The position numbers and the translations under genes are program-made. The notes beneath the pieces are model-generated. The model searched no databases. It was not told the DNA's origin and saw nothing but the letters and a program-made list of their open reading frames with translations. This document shows positions 1-4,565 of a stretch of DNA of 6,980 nt, in pieces; the stretch's first letter is position 1; each line of letters begins with the position of its first letter. The DNA is taken from assembly GCA_964541725.1 (NCBI GenBank), contig CAZIQG010000057.1:1-6980 (forward strand). Direction: 5' to 3'. Origin of the DNA: JAGOUY01 sp964541725. GTDB taxonomy: Bacteria; Patescibacteriota; Patescibacteriia; 2-12-FULL-60-25.

Positions 1-1
1 C

Positions 2-301
2 TTACGTGAGTCGGGTTCCATTGAACAGGATGCTGATATCGTGATGTTTATCTACCGTAAGGCGGCAGATAGGAACTATCGTCCGGAGGATTTATCGCCA
101 GAAGAACAAAACCTGGCAGAAATCCATATTGCTAAACATCGTAATGGCCCGGTCGGCGTCGTCAAGCTCTACTTCGATGCGGCTCGTACCAGCTTCCGCT
201 CTCTCCAGAAATCCCCTATGGGCATGCCGCCGGGCATGAATAAACCCCCCTTGCCACCCTCCGGCGCAGGCTCCATGATAGGGTCGGGAAATCCGTTTTA
301 A
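2..301 (+). CDS. dnaB: Replicative DNA helicase DnaB, C-terminal end (5' truncated by window)
   Basis: The reading frame is open from base 2 and ends at TAA (299-301), giving the last 99 residues. It starts with LRESGSIEQDADIVMFIYR, the highly conserved stretch of the RecA-type ATPase domain of DnaB (Arg-rich loop followed by a beta strand). It continues with EIHIAKHRNGPVGVVKLYFD, the DnaB motif that ends the helicase core and carries the arginine-finger region. DnaB is the hexameric helicase that unwinds the replication fork. After the core there is a Pro/Gly/Met-rich tail of about 28 residues (SPMGMPPGMNKPP, then a short GSGNPF end), which is low-complexity and probably disordered. The more usual neighbour upstream of ybaB-recR is dnaX, so this order is less common. 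The identification is firm; the N-terminal domain and Walker motifs lie outside the window. Confidence 0.95.
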   Translation, partial: LRESGSIEQDADIVMFIYRKAADRNYRPEDLSPEEQNLAEIHIAKHRNGPVGVVKLYFDAARTSFRSLQKSPMGMPPGMNKPPLPPSGAGSMIGSGNPF

Positions 302-304
302 AAA

Positions 305-406
305 AGGCCTCAGGCGTCAGGGATTAGGCCTTAGGACGGTCCATGTAGCTTGTCACTACTCTTACTTATTTTATTCCTCACGCCTCATCCCTGACGCCTG
401 AGGCCT
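305..406. repeat. Intergenic palindromic repeat, family A copy 1
   Basis: A perfect 20-base inverted repeat has its left arm at 305-324 (core GGCGTCAGGGAT) and its right arm at 387-406 (core ATCCCTGACGCC). The arms extend inward with about 8 of 11 further matches (325-335 against 377-386), leaving a roughly 40-base AT-rich centre. It nearly fills the dnaB-ybaB gap. A related copy lies at 1531-1609. It could fold as a long hairpin in RNA, but no T-tract follows, so it is not a standard intrinsic terminator. A short REP/MITE-like element is the best reading. Confidence 0.8.
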
Positions 407-415
407 CAACTCAAT

Positions 416-733
416 ATGTCCATGTTCTCTAAATTGAAACAATTCAAAGACTTAAAAGACCGCGCCAAAGAAATTCAGAGCGCTCTCTCGCAAGAATCAG
501 CGGAGGGAACATCTGGTTGGGGCAAAGTGAAGGTCGTGATTAATGGCAACCAACAAGTATTGTCTGTTACGATTGAGGAAGGCGCGATGTCCGATAAGAC
601 CAAACTACAAGAATTAATTGTCGAAGCAACCAATGATGCGATTGGCAAAATCCAGCGCGTAATGGCAAGCAAATTAAAAGACATCGGCGGCCTTGATCTC
701 GCGCAAGAATTTGGTGATGCGATGAAGTCGTAA
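416..733 (+). CDS. ybaB: YbaB/EbfC family nucleoid-associated protein
   Basis: A small protein of 105 residues, the normal size for the YbaB/EbfC family, whose members are DNA-binding dimers that coat the nucleoid. The order of elements fits the family: an N-terminal amphipathic helix (SKLKQFKDLKDRAKEIQSAL, residues 5-24), a beta-sheet core (KVKVVINGNQQVLSVTIEE, about 37-55), and a C-terminal helix (about 63-90, ELIVEATNDAIGKIQRVMAS) with a GGLDL turn. It is followed by recR, the classic ybaB-recR pairing, which supports the call. The start is not certain: ATG at 416 gives MSMFSKLK and ATG at 422 gives MFSKLK, closer to typical family N-termini. Neither is preceded by a Shine-Dalgarno sequence. 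Upstream there is only a palindromic repeat, so transcription may come from the dnaB side. Confidence 0.93.
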   Translation: MSMFSKLKQFKDLKDRAKEIQSALSQESAEGTSGWGKVKVVINGNQQVLSVTIEEGAMSDKTKLQELIVEATNDAIGKIQRVMASKLKDIGGLDLAQEFGDAMKS

Positions 734-756
734 TCGTGAACCGTAAATCGTGAAAC
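730..756 (+). repeat. Short tandem repeat overlapping the ybaB stop
   Basis: Two near-identical units of 13 and 14 bases, GTAATCGTGAACC and GTAAATCGTGAAAC, lie head to tail. The first contains the ybaB stop codon (TAA at 731-733). With only two units, chance is possible. It sits directly before the REP-like palindrome and may be part of the same mobile or decaying intergenic material. Confidence 0.4.
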
Positions 757-767
757 GCTGATCCCTA

Positions 768-896
768 CCCCGTCATTCCGAAGGAGGAGTTCGACGACGA
801 GTGAGGAATCTCGACCGGAACGGGTAGCCTTATGAGAAGAATACCTGCTCCGCTGCGAGATCCCTCTCTTCGTCGGACTTCGCTCGGGATGACGGG
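768..896. repeat. REP-like inverted repeat (GTCATTCCGA type), family B
   Basis: A long imperfect palindrome lies between ybaB and recR. The left arm (768-813) begins CCCGTCATTCCGAAGG and ends GAGGAATCTCG. The right arm (856-896) begins CGAGATCCCTC and ends TCGGGATGACGGG. The arms match over about 40 bases with a few indels, and the centre (814-855) also pairs partially. The GTCATTCCGA...GAGGAATCTC design resembles a palindromic element scattered through intergenic regions of many unrelated bacterial genomes (recalled, not searched). It has no coding capacity. If transcribed, it would form a large hairpin between the two cistrons. Confidence 0.8.
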
Positions 897-922
897 AACA
901 GCTTTTAACCCGCTAGGTTCCT

Positions 923-1525
923 ATGCCTCTCCCCGAGCCCATTCATGACGCGGCGGCGGCCTTTGATAGTCTCCCCGGCGTGGGACCAAGGGCGGCTTTG
1001 CGCTATGCGTATTGGCTCGTAACACAACCGCGAGAGAGTATCGAACGCTTTGCTCGCAGCGTACAAAAACTGGCGAGCTCAATTGCGCATTGCTCCGTCT
1101 GCCACCAGTGGGCAGATCGTTCACCCTGTTCAATTTGCAGCAACTCGTCTCGTGATCAAGCGATGTTATGCGTGATAGCCACGAGCCAGGATGTACAATC
1201 CGTAGAAGAGACAGGGGTTTTTAAAGGACGATACCATGTCCTCGGTGGCACGTTAGATCCAATCGAGGGGCGCACGCCAGATACGCTCACGATCGCCCCC
1301 CTCTTAACGCGCTTGCGTGAACCATCCTCTCCGATCCGTGAGGTTATTTTGGCGCTGGATGCGGATCTTCCTGGTGACACGACCGCGTTATACTTACGCA
1401 AACAACTTTCTTCATTGAATTTGAAGGTGACACGTTTAGCCCGAGGATTACCGACGGGAGCGGCACTCGAATACGCCGATGCACATACGCTGGCGGATGC
1501 GCTCGTAAATCGGAAAGAATCCTGA
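923..1525 (+). CDS. recR: Recombination mediator protein RecR
   Basis: The 200-residue product matches RecR, which works with RecO (and RecF) to load RecA on SSB-coated single-stranded DNA in gap repair. Domains are in family order: helix-hairpin-helix (LPGVGPRAALRYAYWL, 17-32), a four-cysteine zinc finger (C57-x2-C60 and C69-x2-C72), a Toprim domain (about 82-170) containing GRYHVLGGTLDPIEGRTPD, and the C-terminal signature ARGLPTGAALEYADAHTLADAL (173-194). Two usual Toprim residues are changed: the normal VVE-type glutamate is Ala (VIATSQDV, 84-91), and the normal VEGE is LPGD (149-152). The ATG at 923 fits the expected length and has only a weak AGGTT-like sequence upstream. Transcription is probably shared with ybaB despite the 189-base gap filled by a palindrome. 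Confidence 0.96.
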   Translation: MPLPEPIHDAAAAFDSLPGVGPRAALRYAYWLVTQPRESIERFARSVQKLASSIAHCSVCHQWADRSPCSICSNSSRDQAMLCVIATSQDVQSVEETGVFKGRYHVLGGTLDPIEGRTPDTLTIAPLLTRLREPSSPIREVILALDADLPGDTTALYLRKQLSSLNLKVTRLARGLPTGAALEYADAHTLADALVNRKES

Positions 1526-1530
1526 GATCA

Positions 1531-1609
1531 GGCTTGAGGCGTCAGGGATCAGGCATCAGAAAAGGCGGCCTTAATCAGTCCTGAAGCCTAGTTCCTGATG
1601 CCTGACGCC
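1531..1609. repeat. Intergenic palindromic repeat, family A copy 2
   Basis: This repeat lies just after recR. The left arm GGCGTCAGGGATCAGG (1538-1553) pairs with the right arm CCTGATGCCTGACGCC (1594-1609) with one mismatch over 16 bases. The left half (1531-1560) also aligns with the left half of the element at 305-335 over about 30 bases with roughly seven differences, so the two belong to one family. It contains several overlapping CCTGA/TCAGG units that permit more than one pairing register. No T-tract follows it, so a terminator role for recR is not supported by sequence. Confidence 0.7.
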
Positions 1610-1619
1610 AAACCCACCC

Positions 1620-1667
1620 ATTGACTTTTTTCATAAAATGCCTTCTAAATACTGGTCGAGGTGCACC
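1620..1667 (+). promoter_or_regulatory. Conserved promoter/RBS block, cassette 1
   Basis: The block carries a TTGACT -35-like hexamer (1621-1626), a 17-base AT-rich spacer, and a -10-like TCTAAA (1644-1649) within TCTAAATACT; TAAATA at 1646 is an alternative. It ends in GAGGTG (1658-1663), a good anti-16S match four bases before the ATG. The block from 1620 through the first two codons recurs before the next two genes with only two or three differences per pair over 54 bases. The exact -10 is inferred. The AT-rich spacer (TTTTTTCATAAAAT) could instead be an operator. Confidence 0.65.
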
Positions 1668-2390
1668 ATGACAATCAAGAAGGCTGCTCCAAAGGTACGC
1701 GTCCGTCTGGGCACAGCTTATCGCGACCACTCTTCCGCTGTATTCAAGCTACACGCGAAGTTGGATCGACTTCGGCGATCCCTCGGCAGGAACATTACCG
1801 AGCTGAACGAAGTGCCCAATCCTAATATCGATCGCGGCAAACTCTTCTCAGTGATTCGAATGATTATTCCGACCATCGTCGGCGTATCGATTATCGCGAA
1901 TCTGTTTTATCTGTACAGAATGGTGACAGACCTTCAAGCGCTCGTTCTTTCCGCTATCTGCTCTTTTTGCATTGGGTCTTCGGTGCTCTTTTACGTAAGA
2001 GAAAGAAAACTTCCTCTCACCTCAAGACAGTCGCCTATTCAATCCCGGATCATTCGATCTGAGCTTACGTATGCTGTCATTCTGCTTACGTTCCTAGCTT
2101 TCACAATCGTTTCCAATCTGTGTTTGCCGAATTTTGAACTAGGAGCATTTCTGAGCCTTCTTGCCCTTTGGGCATGTTCCCTCGGCATGGTTAACTGGCA
2201 CCGCCTTCTACATGCCAAAAAAGGACTGCAGAGTAATCGGAAATGTACTGCCCTCAAAAAAGAGATTGCCTCCGTACAAGCCGAGCTGAAAGCATTGAGA
2301 CAAGATCTCCCTGTACGAGTCGATGTAACCACTGATGAAGCTGATGACGCTGAGCGTCCCGCAACAGGAGCCACCAGCAAAAAACCCTAG
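1668..2390 (+). CDS. Four-helix membrane protein with coiled coils, tandem paralogue 1
   Basis: I do not recognise this family. The product has 240 residues starting at ATG 1668, chosen because GAGGTG lies four bases upstream and the same start context occurs in both paralogues; the ATG at 1638 lies inside the conserved promoter block. Visible parts: an N-terminal motif GTAYRD (15-20), a charged, heptad-like segment (about 24-48), hydrophobic helices at about 64-83, 90-110, 134-152 and 158-177, then a second possible coiled coil (192-213) and an acidic/polar tail (DEADDAERP). The Arg/Lys-rich TM2-TM3 loop (RERKLPLTS...IQSRIIRSE, 111-132) suggests a cytosolic loop with both termini inside. That loop is shared with the next gene. 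There are no cysteine pairs, nucleotide-binding motifs or signal peptide. The role is unknown; a structural or scaffold membrane protein is only a guess. Confidence 0.8.
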   Translation: MTIKKAAPKVRVRLGTAYRDHSSAVFKLHAKLDRLRRSLGRNITELNEVPNPNIDRGKLFSVIRMIIPTIVGVSIIANLFYLYRMVTDLQALVLSAICSFCIGSSVLFYVRERKLPLTSRQSPIQSRIIRSELTYAVILLTFLAFTIVSNLCLPNFELGAFLSLLALWACSLGMVNWHRLLHAKKGLQSNRKCTALKKEIASVQAELKALRQDLPVRVDVTTDEADDAERPATGATSKKP

Positions 2391-2411
2391 CCCTTCTTCC
2401 TCTTACCCCAA

Positions 2412-2444
2412 CCCTCGGACCCTCATCCGAGGGATTCTGCTTTT
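2412..2444 (+). terminator. Intrinsic terminator after paralogue 1
   Basis: An 8-bp perfect stem, CCCTCGGA (2412-2419) with TCCGAGGG (2426-2433), has a 6-base loop and is followed by ATTCTGCTTTT. The same hairpin and tail follow the second gene. The T-run is short, so efficiency is uncertain. Confidence 0.8.
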
Positions 2445-2454
2445 AGAGGCAGGG

Positions 2455-2502
2455 ATTGACTTTTTTCATAAAATACCTTCTAAATACCGGTCGAGGTGCA
2501 CC
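2455..2502 (+). promoter_or_regulatory. Conserved promoter/RBS block, cassette 2
   Basis: This is the second copy of the block: TTGACT (2456-2461), 17-base spacer, TCTAAA (2479-2484), and GAGGTG (2493-2498) four bases before ATG 2503. It differs from copy 1 at 2 of 54 positions and begins 10 bases after the preceding terminator tail. The gene is therefore probably transcribed independently of its neighbour. Confidence 0.65.
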
Positions 2503-3249
2503 ATGACAAAGAAAAGCGTCTGTCAACCGACCTACGTACGGGTTACTCCTCAAGACCCGTCAGCTCTGGGTTCCGGCTATCGCGATCCGGATCCTGCAGC
2601 ATTCACCCTGCGACAGGAGGTCGATGAACTGCAACGCAAGATTGATGAGGTCATCCATCAACTGGGGAGGGAGCCCGCCTTCAATATTCCTCAGGCCAAA
2701 TGGAGCGTGAGAACTCGTACCATCATCATGCCCCTTACACTGGCCTTTCTCGGGATAAATCTATATTACCTCCGCCGACTCGTATCGGTTTACGAGATGT
2801 TGGCCTTACTGGCTCTTACTATTATTTACTGCGGATACGCCCTCCTTTCCTGGAGGAGAGAGAGGAACCTTCCTATTACTTCGAAGGCGCCGTCTATCCA
2901 ATCGAAGATCGTCCGTTCGGAGCAGGCATATTGCCTTACTTCGCTTTCACTCGCGGCATTCATGCTCATCTGGCAGCTTTCCCTGTCTTCTGTAGCACAA
3001 GGAGTGTTCCTACCACTAGTAGCCTCTCTTATCTGCTATATGGGCTTCACCAACTGGCAACGGTGGTGGTATGCACGTGAGGGCCTCGGGAACTATAAAA
3101 AACTAACACGCCTGAACGACGAACTTCGTCTAGCGAAAGCGCGGCTTAGCGCCCTTGAACGAGGTGAGGAGGTGCCCAGAGTGGACCTCGCCGCACTTGC
3201 TGTAGATAACAAACCTGAAGCTCCGAACGCCGCGCGCAAACACCGCTAA
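2503..3249 (+). CDS. Four-helix membrane protein with coiled coils, tandem paralogue 2
   Basis: Function unrecognised. The product has 248 residues from ATG 2503, supported by GAGGTG four bases upstream. The frame is open back to 2335, but that extension would overlap the previous gene and translate its terminator and this promoter, so it was rejected. Layout matches the other copies: N-terminal motif GSGYRD (23-28), a strong coiled-coil segment (about 34-54, LRQEVDELQRKIDEVIHQL), helices at about 74-91, 97-117, 143-162 and 167-184, then a charged helical tail (200-220). It is closest to paralogue 1: the TM2-TM3 loop keeps RER-x-LP-x-TS and IQS-x-I-x-RSE (119-140), and after TM4 both have NW[HQ]R and GL. 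Basic residues in that loop and after TM4 predict both termini inside. The C-terminal tail is Ala/Pro-rich and ends basic (ARKHR). Confidence 0.8.
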   Translation: MTKKSVCQPTYVRVTPQDPSALGSGYRDPDPAAFTLRQEVDELQRKIDEVIHQLGREPAFNIPQAKWSVRTRTIIMPLTLAFLGINLYYLRRLVSVYEMLALLALTIIYCGYALLSWRRERNLPITSKAPSIQSKIVRSEQAYCLTSLSLAAFMLIWQLSLSSVAQGVFLPLVASLICYMGFTNWQRWWYAREGLGNYKKLTRLNDELRLAKARLSALERGEEVPRVDLAALAVDNKPEAPNAARKHR

Positions 3250-3268
3250 CTTCCATCCCCCTCCTTAT

Positions 3269-3302
3269 CCCTCGGACTCTCATCCGAGGGATTCTGCTTT
3301 TT
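3269..3302 (+). terminator. Intrinsic terminator after paralogue 2
   Basis: Stem CCCTCGGA (3269-3276) pairs perfectly with TCCGAGGG (3283-3290) around a 6-base loop, followed by ATTCTGCTTTTT. It differs from the terminator after paralogue 1 by one loop base and one extra T. Confidence 0.85.
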
Positions 3303-3312
3303 AGATGCGGAG

Positions 3313-3360
3313 ATTGACTTTTTTCATAAAATACCTCCTAAATACTGATCGAGGTGCACC
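3313..3360 (+). promoter_or_regulatory. Conserved promoter/RBS block, cassette 3
   Basis: This is the third copy: TTGACT (3314-3319), 17-base spacer, CCTAAA (3337-3342) or the TAAATA two bases further on, and GAGGTG (3351-3356) four bases before ATG 3361. It differs from each other copy at 3 of 54 positions. The T-to-C change falls in the first-choice -10, which slightly favours TAAATA as the real -10 core. Confidence 0.6.
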
Positions 3361-4056
3361 ATGACAACTGGAGATCGGCGGACACGTGTACGTGTGGTTG
3401 GAACCGCGTTTCGAGATGGTTCAAACGAGGTGATCGAACTTCGAGCAGATGTAGGGCAATTTCAGTCTCAGGTCGAAGGACTCGAGACGGAACTCCGCAA
3501 AACCGGAGAAACAGAAGCTAAACGACGTAAGAGCTTTAAACAAATGTATGCTCTTTCGTTAGTAGCTCAATTACTCATCTTTATTCCAAGAGCTATACCC
3601 TGGGACGCTATACCCAACGCTACATTCCTGCTAGCAGCCGCTACTATTATAGGAGTGATATCAATGTACATCGGTGTGGTGCGAAAAACAATAAAGCACG
3701 GCTTGGACGATACTGTCCTTATGGTTATCGAAACGAGCGGACGTCTCGTTACCTCAGCCATCTTCATCGCGCTGCATATTGCCTGTCTATATCTATCTCG
3801 TCTCTCATGGTTCTTCTGGGTATGCTCCGCCATCTATTACTTCACGCTGCTTGCAAATAAGGATTTTCGCCGTCTGATAAAAGGAAGTAAGGCTCTATGG
3901 CGTAAGTACCTGCTGCAACAAGCTCAGAAGAAACTTGACCAAGTAGCAGCCCAACCTTCCAGCTCTCCTCGCATGGTCGCCAGTGATACTGATGATGAGG
4001 GAGATGACTCCTCAGCAGAACCCATCACAAACGTCGCTCGCCGCGGCAAACCGTAA
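3361..4056 (+). CDS. Four-helix membrane protein with coiled coil, divergent tandem paralogue 3
   Basis: Function unrecognised. The 231-residue product starts at ATG 3361, directly after the conserved promoter/RBS block. Homology with the two upstream genes is clearest at the N-terminus: VRVVGTAFRD (10-19) matches VRVRLGTAYRD of paralogue 1, followed by a coiled-coil segment (about 24-50, LRADVGQFQSQVEGLETELR). Four hydrophobic segments are seen at about 62-77, 87-107, 128-146 and 148-165. The first is interrupted by a Pro/Trp-containing stretch (PRAIPWDAIP). The RER...IQS...RSE loop of the other two is absent and replaced by VRKTIKHGLDD. The C-terminal helix (180-197, basic and Gln-rich) leads into a Ser-rich and then strongly acidic stretch (DTDDEGDDSSAE, 209-220). 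It is the most diverged member although its promoter is as conserved as the others. Confidence 0.78.
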   Translation: MTTGDRRTRVRVVGTAFRDGSNEVIELRADVGQFQSQVEGLETELRKTGETEAKRRKSFKQMYALSLVAQLLIFIPRAIPWDAIPNATFLLAAATIIGVISMYIGVVRKTIKHGLDDTVLMVIETSGRLVTSAIFIALHIACLYLSRLSWFFWVCSAIYYFTLLANKDFRRLIKGSKALWRKYLLQQAQKKLDQVAAQPSSSPRMVASDTDDEGDDSSAEPITNVARRGKP

Positions 4057-4089
4057 GCTCTCACCTTCTCCTCCCCTCCCCTAAACTTA

Positions 4090-4127
4090 AACCCCCCGGA
4101 CGTGTCCGAGGGGTTTCACTGTTTTTT
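4090..4127. terminator. Bidirectional intrinsic terminator between converging genes
   Basis: Stem AACCCCCCGGA (4090-4100) pairs with TCCGAGGGGTT (4105-4115) with one mismatch around a 4-base loop. On the plus strand it is followed by TCACTGTTTTTT. On the minus strand the stem is followed by TAAGTTT, so it can also end rplU transcripts. The plus-strand T-run overlaps the rplU stop codon (4126-4128). The stem keeps the CGGA/TCCGAGGG core of the two upstream terminators but has a different loop. Confidence 0.85.
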
Positions 4128-4428
4128 ACGCGATTTGGGAGATCTTCACTTTGGTGAAGGATTGGCGGTGTCCGGTGCGGCGGGTGTAGCGGGACTTGGC
4201 TTTGTATTTGACGACCTCGACTTTGGCGTCGCGGCCTTGTTCTAAGACTTCGGCGGTGACTTTTTGGCCCAAGGAAGGGGTGCCAAGCTTAACCGTTTCG
4301 CCTTCGGCGGACATAAGCGTCTCAAACATGACTTTGTCGCCGACCTTGGCGTCAAGTTTCTCGATTTTCACAATATCGCCTTGTTTGACGAGATATTGTT
4401 TTCCTCCGGTGTGAATTACGGCAATCAT
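4126..4428 (-). CDS. rplU: 50S ribosomal protein L21
   Basis: The 100-residue product matches bL21, which binds 23S rRNA in the large subunit. The N-terminus MIAVIHTGGKQYLVKQGD and the C-terminal signature YKAKSRYTRRTGHRQSFT (75-92), with the invariant GHRQ, are diagnostic. The ATG at 4428 was chosen because L21 proteins begin M-[YFI]-A-[VI]-I; a TTG at 4443 in frame would add five residues, and neither has a Shine-Dalgarno sequence. A near-consensus promoter lies about 36 bases upstream of the ATG. rpmA (L27), its usual operon partner, is absent downstream, where the gene converges on the cassette array, so it appears to be monocistronic. Confidence 0.96.
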   Translation of the reverse strand: MIAVIHTGGKQYLVKQGDIVKIEKLDAKVGDKVMFETLMSAEGETVKLGTPSLGQKVTAEVLEQGRDAKVEVVKYKAKSRYTRRTGHRQSFTKVKISQIA

Positions 4429-4463
4429 AGTAAAGTTAGCCAATGGCTTGAAAATATGGGCAA

Positions 4464-4492
4464 ATAATAGAGGAATGGGGCGAACTTGTCAA
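4464..4492 (-). promoter_or_regulatory. Sigma-70-type promoter of rplU
   Basis: On the minus strand there is TTGACA (4492-4487, 6 of 6 consensus), a 17-base spacer, and TATTAT (4469-4464, 5 of 6). This is near-ideal and predicts a start near 4457 with a leader of about 29 bases before the rplU ATG. It is the best promoter in the window by consensus. Confidence 0.85.
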
Positions 4493-4565
4493 TGGCCTCC
4501 TGTGGAGCATCCCCCTCCCCCACGACCACACCTGAGGATATGAGGTTTTTTGCCATAACAAAGCC

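Noticed and set aside
305..1609. CRISPR array
   Set aside because: Repeats are palindromic, intergenic and separated by whole genes, with no regular spacers.
1638..1667. Earlier ATG for paralogue 1 at 1638
   Set aside because: It lies inside the conserved promoter block, has no ribosome site, and the block-to-ATG layout at 1668 is identical in all three genes.
2335..2502. N-terminal extension of paralogue 2 starting at 2335
   Set aside because: It would overlap the end of the previous gene and translate the terminator hairpin and the conserved promoter/RBS block. GAGGTG four bases before ATG 2503 marks the real start.
2700..3080. 126-codon open frame inside paralogue 2 on the plus strand
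   Set aside because: Composition is odd, there is no ribosome site, and the overlapping frame has clear homology to its paralogue.
1620..4127. Integron-type gene cassette array
   Set aside because: Junctions lack attC-like R/L boxes (GTTRRRY/RYYYAAC), and each gene has its own promoter, which integron cassettes usually lack. No integrase is in the window.
4497..4550. G-quadruplex or terminator in the GC-rich gap between the transferase and rplU
   Set aside because: The minus strand has only two long G-runs (GGGGGAGGGGG), not four, and no stable stem is followed by a T-run in the needed direction.
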